From Bacteroidia bacterium (GTDB lineage: Bacteria > Bacteroidota > Bacteroidia > B-17B0 > Aurantibacillaceae), in NCBI GenBank assembly GCA_016787705.1, contig JAEUTP010000017.1, positions 71,511 through 135,510 on the forward strand: a stretch of DNA of 64,000 bases, read 5' to 3'. The notes under the pieces were generated by a model, which was not told the DNA's origin, made no database searches, and worked only from the letters and a program-made list of their open reading frames with translations. The number at the start of each line of letters is the position of its first letter. Positions within the stretch are counted from its first letter, which is position 1. Of the stretch, positions 1 to 9,212 are shown one piece after another. A program made the translations under genes and the position numbers.

Positions 1-2033
1 GTAAATGTGTTACACTGATCGGGTAATGAACCCGTTAATGCCGCAGTATTGAATTGTGAGACATCAATAGATGTTGTATTTGTTGCAATACACGATCCTA
101 TACCTACAGTATATAAAACTGTGCTGGTACCAATAGCCGCAATAGCGGGATTAATAACACCCGCAGCTGTTATAGCAGGGTTAGTACTAAATACACCACC
201 CGGAGGATTTGCAATAATGTTTACTGTACCAAATGTATTACAAAGCGGTGCAACTGGTGTAATTGTTGGCGACATTGGATTAACAACAGTTACAGTTAAT
301 GTTTGTAAAGTTGGGCATGAATAAACTGTTGGAGTTACAACAACGCTGTATAATACGGTAGCTACAGTGCCGGTAATTGGTTGTGTAGTTATTTGTGTGC
401 TGGTTGCAGTTGGCGCAGCAATACCAGGACCAGGAGTCCAGAGGTATGTAAAATTGTTTGGTAATACAGAAACACAATTTCCCCAACGTGTATTTGGCCT
501 GTCCGTAGAAGTTCCTTGGCTGCCAGCAGTACCACAACTTGTTTGGTTAGGACCAAACACACCATTCCATATATTAGAAACATACGTAGTTGGTGTATAG
601 AAAACCGATGCAGATACAAATTGCCAAGGTTGATTGCCACGACAAATGTCTACCAGGATGTTGGATACTCCATCCCAATAGTATGGTGTTTGAAATGTGT
701 GTGTATTCCAGCCATTAACAGGCGCAAACGAAGCTTGAGTAAATACCTGCGATAAATTTGTATTATCAAAAGCGGTTATTGCTGTGGCATTGGTACACTT
801 CATTTTAATTGTAAAGTTGGTTAAACTGCCAATGCCGTTTGTTGCAGAAACGTTAAAGGCCATACTTGTTAAATAACCCGCAGATACTCCAGATGCAAGC
901 AATTCAGATGCACGATATAAGATTTGTTGATGATGATCGTAGTAATATTTGTTGTAAACAACAGGGGTTTGCCATGAAGGATTAAAGGTTGTTGATGTAC
1001 CAACATCTTTAAGAAGTGGTGTAGCGCACGGAGGCCCTAATCCAACTGTTGAACAAGGTGTTCCCGGTAAAGTTCCTAAAATTACTGAAGGTGTTAATAC
1101 ACCACCCTGGCAAACTGTTGCAGTTAAAGGTGTGACTGTATAGGTAGGGTAATCAGTTACAGTTACTTGTACAGTTTTTGTAGCAGGACAAGATCCTGGT
1201 GATACGGTAACACTGTATACGCCGCTCATGGTGGCAGTAGCATTTGTAATTACCGGGCTTTGCACGCTGCTCGTGTAATTTCCCGGGCCACTCCATGTAT
1301 ATGTTAAAGCAGTAGTTGGATTAGCTGAAGTAAGAACATTTAAATTGATAGTTTGCCCCGAACATAAAGAAGGAGTGCTAGTTGAAGCGGTTGCAGTGAT
1401 AATACCCGCCGGTGTCATATTAACGTATAAATTATAATCTTCTGTTTCGCCATAGCCGTAGTTTAGGCATGGGTCAATCGTTGGCCCATTAGTTGCCCAT
1501 GCGCATCTTGCACGCATACGGTAAGTGCCAGTAGCCTGTCCAACAGGAATTGTAAAGTTGGCGCTGTTAAATGATTGTGCAGCCGGAACACCCGGCACCG
1601 AACAAACACGTTCATTAGTTAAATTAAAAACACCGTTTTGATCCCAGTCAACAAACAAGGTAAAACCTTGCGCGTACGTTTGCCCTGATTGAAATGTAGC
1701 TGTAATAACCTGCCCCGGATTTGCAACTAAATAATGTTGACAGCCGAAATAAAAGTAATTTCTTATACCTGTTGCCGGAAAATTTTGAGCATTACAACCT
1801 GAGTTATTATTGGTTATATTAGAAATGCCACCAGTTGTACTAAAGCTATTAATGAAGTCATTAATAAAATTACCGGGTGAGTTAGATGGCCCTGGCTGGT
1901 TACATGGTATTTGAGAATACAATGGAAAACAATAAGGCGCCGGTGGAACGCCGGGTTGAGCTAAAACTTTTATGTTTGCAAAAAATACGATTACAACTAT
2001 TAAAAGGCTTATTTTATTGAATATATTTTTCAT
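1..2033 (-). CDS. Large secreted GEVED-domain protein, C-terminus beyond window
   Basis: The minus strand is open without a stop from an ATG at 2033 to the window edge, giving 677 residues of an incomplete protein. Residues 1-25 form a signal peptide with a hydrophobic core and a likely cleavage after VLA. Residues about 85-205 match a GEVED domain (VDWDQNG at 128-134, GETEDYNLYV at 195-204), a beta-sandwich common in surface or secreted Bacteroidota proteins. The rest is Thr/Val/Pro-rich with Ig-like repeats (TVCQGG, SLCSGQT) of the type found in adhesins exported by T9SS. The missing C-terminus probably carries a sorting domain, but this is inference. The next gene upstream ends 12 bases before this start on the same strand, so the two may be cotranscribed. 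Ligand and function unknown. Confidence 0.85.
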   Translation of the reverse strand, partial: MKNIFNKISLLIVVIVFFANIKVLAQPGVPPAPYCFPLYSQIPCNQPGPSNSPGNFINDFINSFSTTGGISNITNNNSGCNAQNFPATGIRNYFYFGCQHYLVANPGQVITATFQSGQTYAQGFTLFVDWDQNGVFNLTNERVCSVPGVPAAQSFNSANFTIPVGQATGTYRMRARCAWATNGPTIDPCLNYGYGETEDYNLYVNMTPAGIITATASTSTPSLCSGQTINLNVLTSANPTTALTYTWSGPGNYTSSVQSPVITNATATMSGVYSVTVSPGSCPATKTVQVTVTDYPTYTVTPLTATVCQGGVLTPSVILGTLPGTPCSTVGLGPPCATPLLKDVGTSTTFNPSWQTPVVYNKYYYDHHQQILYRASELLASGVSAGYLTSMAFNVSATNGIGSLTNFTIKMKCTNATAITAFDNTNLSQVFTQASFAPVNGWNTHTFQTPYYWDGVSNILVDICRGNQPWQFVSASVFYTPTTYVSNIWNGVFGPNQTSCGTAGSQGTSTDRPNTRWGNCVSVLPNNFTYLWTPGPGIAAPTATSTQITTQPITGTVATVLYSVVVTPTVYSCPTLQTLTVTVVNPMSPTITPVAPLCNTFGTVNIIANPPGGVFSTNPAITAAGVINPAIAAIGTSTVLYTVGIGSCIATNTTSIDVSQFNTAALTGSLPDQCNTF

Positions 2034-2045
2034 CTAATAATAAAA

Positions 2046-2441
2046 TTACGGTTTGTAAATAAGTTGGTTTGCAGGAAGTAGAACAATTGCATCTTTAAAA
2101 CCAGGTAAAGTAACAATTGCCTCGGTAGTAGCATTTCTATTGGCTTCAAAACGACTAATATCAATTATAGATTCATTTAAAGTTTCACCCTGGCTAAGGT
2201 GATTACGTTTAACATAGAACGACTCAGAGAAATACCACATTTCTTTTACATACTGAAATTTGTTATTATCTTTCCATATCTTATACTCTGCAGGTGTTGA
2301 AGAATGCCTGATCTGAACATAAGGTTCAAACTGCTTTTCTTTATCTGCATTTAACTTAATTTTACTCCAATCTTGCGAAAAAGAAAAAAATGACATTGTG
2401 GTAAAAATGCCAAGAAAAAGTAGTTTAAGATTTGCTTTCAT
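2046..2441 (-). CDS. Small exported hypothetical protein
   Basis: This is a 131-residue protein with an N-terminal signal peptide (hydrophobic stretch FLGIFTTMSFFSFS, then Q). The mature part is mixed charged and hydrophobic, with no cysteines and no motif I recognise. It ends 12 bases upstream of the large GEVED-domain protein on the same strand and probably shares its transcript, so it may act in the same exported process. No function is proposed. Confidence 0.7.
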   Translation of the reverse strand: MKANLKLLFLGIFTTMSFFSFSQDWSKIKLNADKEKQFEPYVQIRHSSTPAEYKIWKDNNKFQYVKEMWYFSESFYVKRNHLSQGETLNESIIDISRFEANRNATTEAIVTLPGFKDAIVLLPANQLIYKP

Positions 2442-2649
2442 TTTTGTAGTCTATTTGTTACGACAAAGTTAACCCAAAAAAAAATAAATGATGATACCTT
2501 CACTAAGTAAAACAGGTCATTTACTCAATTGTGTAACATCAAAAAAATGAAAACAGTTGGGTGATTTAATGAAATTAAAGCTTGTGCGGGGAAAATTAAC
2601 ATTTTGCTAACAAACAAATGATTAACTTTTTATCGTAATTTTCTGAAAA

Positions 2650-3171
2650 TTAAGCGATTATAGGAGGTGGCTCCATTATTGTTCCGCACTTTTTACAGGT
2701 TCTCAGATCTTTACTCTCATAAAAACGCTTAAATTCTGTTTGAAATTGTGAGGTTATATCTGTTAACATAAAATAAACAGCATGTAAAGGATGATTACAC
2801 TTTTCGCAAAACCATAAAAGCCCGTCTTTTTCATCCGGCCTGCGTTTTCTTTCCATTACCAGGCCAATGGTATTTGCAAACCTGCGTGGGTTATGAGGAA
2901 TTTTAGCAGGCAATAAAAAAATATCGCCCTCTTTTATATCCACTTCAACTGCTTTTCCGTCTTCCTGTATCTGAACTTTAATATCACCTTCTAATTGATA
3001 AAAAAACTCTTCACTTTCATTGTAGTGATAATCTTTGCGGGAATTTGGTCCACCAACAACCATTACAATAAATTCAGCATCCTTATAAACAACTTTATTA
3101 TTTACGGGTGGCTTTAATAAGTGACGATTCTCTTCGATCCACTGTTTGAAATTGAACGGACGTGTTACCAT
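2650..3171 (-). CDS. nbaC: 3-hydroxyanthranilate 3,4-dioxygenase
   Basis: The enzyme opens the ring of 3-hydroxyanthranilate with O2, giving 2-amino-3-carboxymuconate semialdehyde, the step that commits tryptophan-derived kynurenine to quinolinate/NAD or to catabolism. The 173-residue length matches the bacterial family. The cupin iron ligands are visible as His49, Glu55 and His93, with the same spacing as in the characterised bacterial enzyme. The C-terminal rubredoxin-like zinc site is complete: CEKC at 122-125 and CKKCG with cysteines 159 and 162. Other kynurenine-pathway genes are not in the window. It lies just upstream of, and on the same strand as, nothing obviously related; asd begins on the other side of a 39-base AT-rich spacer and reads toward it. 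Confident family call. Confidence 0.95.
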   Translation of the reverse strand: MVTRPFNFKQWIEENRHLLKPPVNNKVVYKDAEFIVMVVGGPNSRKDYHYNESEEFFYQLEGDIKVQIQEDGKAVEVDIKEGDIFLLPAKIPHNPRRFANTIGLVMERKRRPDEKDGLLWFCEKCNHPLHAVYFMLTDITSQFQTEFKRFYESKDLRTCKKCGTIMEPPPIIA

Positions 3172-3210
3172 AATTTAAATTTAAGATTTAAAATTTAAGA
3201 TTCAAAATTG

Positions 3211-4224
3211 TTATGCCAGAACTTTATCTCCGGCAATTATTTTTGAAGCGATCAAATGTTCTGCAATCTGAACTGCATTGGTAGCAGCGCCTTTGCGAAG
3301 ATTGTCTGAAACGATCCACATATTTAATGTTTTTGGTTGCGATTCATCCCTTCTTATCCTTCCTACAAAAACTTCATCTTTATTGTGAGCGTTCATTGGC
3401 ATTGGATAAATTTGATTGTCAATATCATCTTGCAAAATGATACCCGGAGTTTTCGACATCAATTCAAAAATATCTTTTACTTCAAATTCATTTTCAAATT
3501 CAATATTCACACTTTCGCTGTGGCCACCCATTACAGGAATACGAACAGTTGTAGCAGTTAACGAAATAGAATTATCACCCATAATTTTTTTAGTTTCGTT
3601 CACCATTTTCATTTCTTCTTTGGTATAACCATTATCTAAAAAAACATCAATTTGCGGAATAGCGTTCATATCAATTTTATATTTATAAGCCATCTCATCA
3701 CTCTTACCATCCTTACGCTCGTTCATTAATTGCGATACAGCTTTAACACCGGTGCCCGTTACACTTTGGTAAGTAGAAACAACAACACGTTTTATTTTAT
3801 ATTTTTTATGAAGTGGGTTCAACGCCACTACCATTTGAATAGTTGAACAATTTGGATTGGCAATTATTTTATCGTTTGCCGTTAATACATTTGCATTTAC
3901 TTCGGGCACAACTAATTTTTTTGTTGCATCCATTCTCCATGCGGATGAATTATCAATTACAGTAATTCCTGCTTCTGCAAATTTAGGTGCCCATTCTTTA
4001 GAAGTATCGCCACCGGCTGAAAATAAAGCGATGTGCGGTTTTGCATCAATGGCTTGTTGCATAGAATGAACCTTATACTTTTTTTCCTTAAATGTAATTT
4101 CTTTTCCAGCCGATCTTTCAGATGCAACGGGAATTAATTCACTTACAGGAAAGTTTCTTTCTGCTAAAACTTCCAACATTTTTGTACCTACCAAACCGGT
4201 GGCGCCAACAACTGCAATTTTCAT
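3211..4224 (-). CDS. asd: Aspartate-semialdehyde dehydrogenase
   Basis: This cytoplasmic enzyme reduces aspartyl phosphate to aspartate semialdehyde with NADPH, at the branch to lysine/diaminopimelate, threonine and methionine. The 337-residue protein has the N-terminal dinucleotide-binding loop GATGLVG (7-13), the conserved SAGG near 69-72, and the catalytic cysteine in NPNCST (Cys126). The later GGHSESVN segment carries the conserved histidine of the active site. The start at 4224 is supported because the protein begins directly with the Rossmann strand MKIAVVGATG. It reads in the same direction as the CvfB-like gene upstream and 3-hydroxyanthranilate dioxygenase downstream, separated by 32 and 39 bases, so cotranscription is possible. 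Confidence 0.97.
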   Translation of the reverse strand: MKIAVVGATGLVGTKMLEVLAERNFPVSELIPVASERSAGKEITFKEKKYKVHSMQQAIDAKPHIALFSAGGDTSKEWAPKFAEAGITVIDNSSAWRMDATKKLVVPEVNANVLTANDKIIANPNCSTIQMVVALNPLHKKYKIKRVVVSTYQSVTGTGVKAVSQLMNERKDGKSDEMAYKYKIDMNAIPQIDVFLDNGYTKEEMKMVNETKKIMGDNSISLTATTVRIPVMGGHSESVNIEFENEFEVKDIFELMSKTPGIILQDDIDNQIYPMPMNAHNKDEVFVGRIRRDESQPKTLNMWIVSDNLRKGAATNAVQIAEHLIASKIIAGDKVLA

Positions 4225-4256
4225 TTTTAAATAATTTTTATAAAAATAATATAAAT

Positions 4257-5120
4257 TTAATTTTCGCTTTCTTCTTTTTCTGAATCTTTTTCAACGAGAT
4301 AAATGCCATCCGGCTTTATTAAAATTTTACGGTGACGGTACAAAATACCAATGGCTTTTTTAAACGTAGCTTTACTCATACTTAAGCGAATAGAGATCTC
4401 TTCCGGTGTACTTTTATCGTGGAGATTTACGAAGCCATTATTTTTTTGAAGGTATTCCAAAACCACATCGGTAGAATCCAGCACATTTTTAAATCCGCTT
4501 TTTTGAAAGCTGAGATCGATCAATTTATCTTCGCGAATGGTCTTTACAAAACCTTTCATTTCATCACCAATCTCCACCTCTTTGTAAATATCGTTATGAT
4601 AAATTAAACCCTGGTGTTGCCCGTTAATAATGGCGCTAAAACCCAACGGAGATTCTTCATAAACAATAAGATCAACTTCTTCGCCTTCTTTTACGGTTAA
4701 CTCTTCATTGCTTAAAAATTTATCAATTTTAGTAGAAGCTACAATACGGTTGGTAACTTCATCCAGGTAAACAAACACTACATAAAAATGATCTTCGGTC
4801 AATTTATATTTTTGTTCACTGAATGGAACAAGCAGGTCTTTTTCAATGCCCCAATCTAAAAAAGCACCAATATCATTAACCGAAACAACGCGTAAATAAG
4901 CAAACTCATCAATATTTATATAAGGTTTTGATGTGGTAGCAATAGACTTTCCATCAGCATCAGGATACACAAATACATCTAAGTACTTTCCATTCTTATA
5001 TTTTTCTTTAGCGTATGAAATAGGCAATAATACTTCGTTCCTGTCTTCATCTCCCAAATAAAAACCCACCTCGGTTTCTCTCAAAACTTTTAGTGTGTTT
5101 ATTCTTCCAATTTCTATCAT
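4257..5120 (-). CDS. CvfB-like S1 RNA-binding protein
   Basis: This 287-residue protein has the architecture of the CvfB/YitL family: several S1-type OB folds in the first about 215 residues (for example RVVSVNDIGAFLDWGIEKDL near 75-95) and a C-terminal winged-helix domain of about 60 residues (EYLQKNNG followed by ISIRLSMSKATFKKAIGILYRHRKI). Family members bind RNA and affect virulence-factor expression in Firmicutes; the role in Bacteroidota is not established. An acidic tail ends the protein. The gene precedes asd on the same strand with a 32-base gap. Confidence 0.88.
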   Translation of the reverse strand: MIEIGRINTLKVLRETEVGFYLGDEDRNEVLLPISYAKEKYKNGKYLDVFVYPDADGKSIATTSKPYINIDEFAYLRVVSVNDIGAFLDWGIEKDLLVPFSEQKYKLTEDHFYVVFVYLDEVTNRIVASTKIDKFLSNEELTVKEGEEVDLIVYEESPLGFSAIINGQHQGLIYHNDIYKEVEIGDEMKGFVKTIREDKLIDLSFQKSGFKNVLDSTDVVLEYLQKNNGFVNLHDKSTPEEISIRLSMSKATFKKAIGILYRHRKILIKPDGIYLVEKDSEKEESEN

Positions 5121-5435
5121 GAGGCAAAGATACGGTTAAAATGGACAAAAGATTTTTTTTGCACAATTTTTAAAATAAAGTACTATATAAGAAAAGACAA
5201 TTAAAAATGATGACCTCCTAAAAGCATTTTTGCTATTGTATGCAAAAACATTTGTACAAAAATTTAAAATAAAGGTTATATAGAATACGAAGAAGAATAA
5301 GAAAAACAGAAACTCAAGAATTGAAAAATTCATAAATTATGGAAGAAAATCTTTACCAGTATTTTTTTGGTTATACAAGATCTTTTTACTGTATTATCAT
5401 AGTAATCTTTGAAGAATTCCTACTAACTTCGACCC
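5121..5435. other. AT-rich intergenic region between divergent genes
   Basis: This 315-base stretch separates the divergent CvfB-like and EamA genes and must hold both promoters. It is very AT-rich and carries short open frames on both strands (for example 5136-5333 minus) whose translations are dominated by Phe, Leu and Tyr, as expected from A/T runs. I see no RNA gene and no convincing structured element. Confidence 0.5.
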
Positions 5436-6308
5436 ATGCAAAACAAAAAGCTGGCCTGGTTTCTGCTCATCATCTTATCATTGGTGTGGGGCAGCTCTTT
5501 TATTTTAATGAAACGTGGGCTGGATGCCTTTAACAGTGATGAAGTTGCCGCATTACGCATTTCGATAGCATTTTTATTTTTGGTTCCGTTCTTAATTAAA
5601 TATTATAAGATCGACCTTAAAAAATATTTACCCGGTTTAATTTTAATGGGTGTTTTTGGAAATTTATTACCTGCCTTTTTATTTACCAAGGCCGAAACGC
5701 AAATTAGCAGCAGCTTAACAGGCATGTTAAACGCTTTAACGCCTTTGTTTACTGTTTTGGTAGGCCTATTTTGGTTAAAGATAAAGCCAAAGGCCATGCA
5801 AATTGTTGGTATTATAATTGGCTTTATTGGCGCTGCCTGCTTAATGATCTTTGATACCGGAAGCGACAGTTCTAAAAATGTTATTTATAGTTTACTGGTT
5901 GTGGCCGCTACTTTCTTTTATGCCATTAGCGTTTGCGGTATTAAAAAATATTTGAGTGATCTTAACTCCATTACAGCAACTGTATGGGCCTTTTGCATTA
6001 CCGGGCCTATCTCGCTTATTTATTTGTTTGGTTTTTCTGATTTTACAATACATGTTTCCACATCGCCAATGGCTATGTCGTCTTTGGGCTACATCAGTAT
6101 TTTGGCCATAGTTGGCTCGGCTTTATCGGTAATTGCCTATAATATTCTTATTAAAAACTCAGGTACGGTATTTGCCGCCAGTTGTACTTATTTAATACCG
6201 GTTGTGGCCATTGGCTGGGGGCTTTTTGATGGCGAAACTGTTAATTTTTACCAGGTTTTTAGCATAATTGTCATAATTTTAAGCGTTTATTTGATAAACC
6301 GCGATTAA
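5436..6308 (+). CDS. EamA-family (DMT) transporter
   Basis: This 290-residue integral membrane protein has about ten hydrophobic segments in two similar halves, the pattern of the drug/metabolite transporter superfamily (EamA). Family signatures are SLVWGSSFILMKRGL at the N-terminus and the glycine/proline-rich second-half helix with SCTYLIPVVAIGWG. Such proteins export amino acids or other small metabolites; the substrate cannot be read from sequence. The chosen ATG gives the expected short cytoplasmic N-terminus (MQNKKLAW). Next downstream is rplU, which has its own promoter. Confidence 0.92.
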   Translation: MQNKKLAWFLLIILSLVWGSSFILMKRGLDAFNSDEVAALRISIAFLFLVPFLIKYYKIDLKKYLPGLILMGVFGNLLPAFLFTKAETQISSSLTGMLNALTPLFTVLVGLFWLKIKPKAMQIVGIIIGFIGAACLMIFDTGSDSSKNVIYSLLVVAATFFYAISVCGIKKYLSDLNSITATVWAFCITGPISLIYLFGFSDFTIHVSTSPMAMSSLGYISILAIVGSALSVIAYNILIKNSGTVFAASCTYLIPVVAIGWGLFDGETVNFYQVFSIIVIILSVYLINRD

Positions 6309-6313
6309 TTTTT

Positions 6314-6343
6314 TGCCGGTTAATAAGAATTGACTATATTTGC
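6314..6343 (+). promoter_or_regulatory. Bacteroidota promoter of rplU-rpmA
   Basis: TTG at 6314-6316 and TATATTTG at 6336-6343 are separated by exactly 19 bases, which matches the Bacteroidota vegetative promoter (TTG-N19-TAnnTTTG). The rplU start codon follows 44 bases after the -7 element. Confidence 0.8.
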
Positions 6344-6387
6344 CTCCCCTTTTTAAGGGTATTATTAACAATTTAAAACCAATTTAA

Positions 6388-6885
6388 ATGTACGCAATTG
6401 TAGAAATAGCCGGGCAACAGTTTAAAGTGGAACGTGGAAATAAAGTATACGTTCACCGCCTAGAGGCTAACGAAGGTGCTAAAGTTGAGTTTGACAAAGT
6501 TTTCTTATTAGATAACGGCGGCAAGATCTCAGTTGGCAATCCTACCGTAGATGGCGCTAAAGTAGCAGCCACAGTGATCTCTCACTTAAAAGGAGATAAA
6601 GTGATCGTTTTCAAAAAGAAACGCCGTAAAGGTTACCAAAAATGGAACAATCACCGTCAATCTTTAACTCAGATCCTTATCCAGGGTGTTTTAGCTAAAG
6701 GTGATAAATTAGAATCAGAATTAACAGCAGAGCGTAAAGTTCGCACACAAGGCGTTAAAAAAGCTGAGATTGTAAGCGAAGCAGCTGTTGAGAAAAAAGC
6801 ACCTGCAAAAAAGGCAGCCGCTAAAAAAGCAGCACCTGCAAAAAAAGCAGCAGCTAAAAAAACAACTAAGAAAAAAGAAGATTAA
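6388..6885 (+). CDS. rplU: Ribosomal protein L21 with Lys/Ala-rich tail
   Basis: L21 of the large ribosomal subunit. Residues 1-103 cover the complete L21 fold ([17 protein letters not shown] at the start, [17 protein letters not shown] in the rRNA-binding loop). Residues about 104-165 are an extension with alternating KKAAAKK and APAKK repeats, similar in composition to histone H1-like tails; typical L21 is about 103 residues. The tail is probably disordered and could bind rRNA or other nucleic acid, which is inference. rpmA follows after 77 bases in the usual rplU-rpmA order. Confidence 0.97.
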   Translation: MYAIVEIAGQQFKVERGNKVYVHRLEANEGAKVEFDKVFLLDNGGKISVGNPTVDGAKVAATVISHLKGDKVIVFKKKRRKGYQKWNNHRQSLTQILIQGVLAKGDKLESELTAERKVRTQGVKKAEIVSEAAVEKKAPAKKAAAKKAAPAKKAAAKKTTKKKED

Positions 6886-6962
6886 TAAACCGAATTAAAG
6901 ATTAAAGAATAAAGATCCAAGATTTTTAATCTTTAATTTTAAATTCTTAATTCAATAAAAAA

Positions 6963-7226
6963 ATGGCACACAAGAAAGGCGCGGGTTCATCGGATAACGG
7001 TCGCGATTCGCACAGTAAACGCTTAGGCATTAAAATTTTTGGCGGACAAGCTTGTATCGCGGGAAATATTATTGTACGTCAACGTGGCACTAAACATAAT
7101 CCATCTGTTGGTGTAGGTATGGGTAAAGATCATACTTTATACGCTTTAATTGATGGTACTGTAGTGTTTAAAAAGAAAAGAGACGATCGTTCTTACGTAT
7201 CGGTTGTTCCTACTACTGCAGGGTAA
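6963..7226 (+). CDS. rpmA: Ribosomal protein L27
   Basis: L27 of the large subunit, near the peptidyl transferase centre. The 87-residue sequence is typical: [20 protein letters not shown] at the N-terminus with no cleavable leader, then GGQ and [10 protein letters not shown] in the core. It is the second gene of the rplU-rpmA operon and is followed at once by an intrinsic terminator. Confidence 0.98.
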   Translation: MAHKKGAGSSDNGRDSHSKRLGIKIFGGQACIAGNIIVRQRGTKHNPSVGVGMGKDHTLYALIDGTVVFKKKRDDRSYVSVVPTTAG

Positions 7227-7246
7227 TAATTACTTTATATAAGCTT

Positions 7247-7275
7247 AAAGCCCTCCTAACCGGTGGGCTTTTTGT
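7247..7275 (+). terminator. Intrinsic terminator of rplU-rpmA
   Basis: AAAGCCCTCC and CGGTGGGCTTT form a stem with one internal mismatch around a short loop, followed by a T run. It lies 20 bases after the rpmA stop codon. Confidence 0.85.
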
Positions 7276-7344
7276 GTTTAAATACTTATCACCTCTAAAT
7301 CATTTAAAAAATTAAATTTGTATTAAAAATAAAATCGAACTTTT

Positions 7345-8619
7345 ATGTTGCAACTAAATTATATCAGAGAAAATAAAGATGACGTTTTAAAACGTTTGGC
7401 CATTAAGAATTTTAAAGATGCAGAAAGTATCATTAATTCTGTTTTGATAAAAGATACGCAACGCAGGTCGATACAACTGGAAGGTGATAATATTAAAGCC
7501 GAATCAAATCAAATTGCCAAACAAATTGGCGAGCTGATGAAAAGCGGTAAAAAAGAAGAAGCAGAAAAAGTAAAGCTTCGCACAGCCGAATTAAAACAAA
7601 AAGAAAAAGAACTGGATGAGCAGTTAAAAACGGTTGAAGATGAAATTCATCAGTTGTTGGTGCTTGTTCCAAATATACCTAACTTAACTGTGCCTTTAGG
7701 TAAAACGCCTGAAGATAACGCTGTTGTTTTTGAACATGGTGAAAAGCCAAAATTAGCTACAGGCTATGTTCCGCATTGGGACCTTACAACAAAATATAAT
7801 TTAATTGATTTTGAATTAGGCGTTAAAATTGCCGGCGCGGGTTTTCCGGTTTATAAAGGTAAAGGCGCAAGATTACAACGTGCGTTAATTAATTATTTTT
7901 TAGATCGCGCAACAGCAAAAGGTTATTTAGAAGTACAACCACCAATTGTGGTAAATGAAGATAGCGGTTATGGTACAGGTCAGTTACCTGATAAAGAAGG
8001 GCAGATGTATCATGTAGGCATTGATAATTTATATTTAATTCCAACGGCCGAAGTACCGGTTACAAATATTTACCGCGATGTTATTTTAAAAGAAAGCGAA
8101 TTACCTGTTAAAAACACCGGTTATACACCATGTTTTAGAAGAGAGGCAGGAAGTTATGGAAAAGATGTACGCGGTTTAAATCGTTTGCACCAATTTGATA
8201 AAGTAGAAATTGTACAAATCACCCATCCTGATAAAAGTTACGAAACGCTGGAAGAAATGCGCGAATACGTTGCAGGTCTTTTAAAAGAATTAGAATTGCC
8301 TTTCCGTACTTTAAAATTATGTGGCGGCGATATGAGTTTTGCAAGTGCTTTAACTTACGATATGGAAGTGTGGAGCGCGGCTCAGGAACGTTGGTTAGAA
8401 GTAAGCAGTGTTAGTAATTTTGAAACATTTCAAACCAACCGTTTAAAATGTCGCTTTAAAGATGCGAATGGTAAAACCCAGTTAGCGCACAGTTTAAACG
8501 GAAGCGCTTTGGCTTTACCTCGAATTGTTGCTGCCTTATTGGAAAATAATCAAACGCCTGAAGGAGTAAAAATCCCAAAAGTATTGATACCATATTGCGG
8601 TTTTGATATGATCAACTAA
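7345..8619 (+). CDS. serS: Seryl-tRNA synthetase
   Basis: A class II aminoacyl-tRNA synthetase that charges tRNA-Ser. The 424-residue length is standard. Residues about 1-110 form the long antiparallel coiled-coil arm that contacts the tRNA (rich in Lys/Glu, GELMKSGKKEEAEKVK). The catalytic core has TAEVPVTN, motif 2 in CFRREAGSYGKDVRGLNRLH, and motif 3 in LNGSALALPRIVAALLEN. An in-frame TAAATTTG -7-like box at 7313-7320 precedes the start at 7345. A lipoprotein gene begins one base after the stop, so the two are probably cotranscribed. Confidence 0.98.
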   Translation: MLQLNYIRENKDDVLKRLAIKNFKDAESIINSVLIKDTQRRSIQLEGDNIKAESNQIAKQIGELMKSGKKEEAEKVKLRTAELKQKEKELDEQLKTVEDEIHQLLVLVPNIPNLTVPLGKTPEDNAVVFEHGEKPKLATGYVPHWDLTTKYNLIDFELGVKIAGAGFPVYKGKGARLQRALINYFLDRATAKGYLEVQPPIVVNEDSGYGTGQLPDKEGQMYHVGIDNLYLIPTAEVPVTNIYRDVILKESELPVKNTGYTPCFRREAGSYGKDVRGLNRLHQFDKVEIVQITHPDKSYETLEEMREYVAGLLKELELPFRTLKLCGGDMSFASALTYDMEVWSAAQERWLEVSSVSNFETFQTNRLKCRFKDANGKTQLAHSLNGSALALPRIVAALLENNQTPEGVKIPKVLIPYCGFDMIN

Positions 8620-8620
8620 A

Positions 8621-9211
8621 ATGATAAGTGCCGCTAAAAATAGTTTATTGATTTTATTTTTTATGGCTGCATTATTTCCATCGTGCAGGCATAACGATTT
8701 TTATGCTGATAATATTAAAGCTTTGGATAGTTTGAGTGGTGCTGTTAACGCACTTGTTAAAGAAGATCTTAAAACCGATACGGTTATTTTAGCAAAAGCT
8801 ATTTCGCGCCTTGAACAATACAAACAATTTATTCAGCAAAATGTAAAAGATACGCTTACAAAAATAGAAGCAGATTTTTTACAGCAGTTTTATGCGAGTG
8901 GTAATAGTTTACAAAGTTTTGAGCTTAATCGCAGATTGGTAAAAGCACGTGTTAATTTAATTAACTCGCAAATAGATAAATTAAAGCACGATGCAAGCGC
9001 TAAAGTAATTTCAGAAGAAAAATTAAATGAATTTACAAACACCGAAAAAAAAGAAGCGAATCGTTTAATTGAAGCAGGGCATAACCAGCAGCAACTTTTT
9101 TATACCAATCTTCAGGAATTTAAAACAGCTTTAAAAGGTGTTGAAGAACTTATAAAAGCCAGGAATAACGGGCAATTACCAACCATCATAAAAGATACTT
9201 TATCCTTATAA
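8621..9211 (+). CDS. Hypothetical lipoprotein, helical
   Basis: This 196-residue protein has a lipoprotein signal peptide: hydrophobic ILFFMAALFPS followed by the lipobox cysteine at about residue 22. The mature protein is predicted to be mostly helical with heptad-like Leu/Ile spacing and many Lys and Glu residues, so an extended coiled coil in the periplasm is likely. I do not recognise the family. It is packed between serS and ybeY with one-base gaps, indicating one transcript. Confidence 0.75.
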   Translation: MISAAKNSLLILFFMAALFPSCRHNDFYADNIKALDSLSGAVNALVKEDLKTDTVILAKAISRLEQYKQFIQQNVKDTLTKIEADFLQQFYASGNSLQSFELNRRLVKARVNLINSQIDKLKHDASAKVISEEKLNEFTNTEKKEANRLIEAGHNQQQLFYTNLQEFKTALKGVEELIKARNNGQLPTIIKDTLSL

Positions 9212-9212
9212 C

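Noticed and set aside
49..755. Several short ORFs on both strands near the left edge
   Set aside because: They lie inside the long open frame of the partial GEVED-domain gene, whose reading frame has protein-like composition, signal peptide and domain motifs.
5136..5533. Short ORFs on both strands
   Set aside because: Translations are made of Phe, Leu, Ile and Lys runs from A/T-rich DNA and show no family features; one overlaps the EamA gene start.
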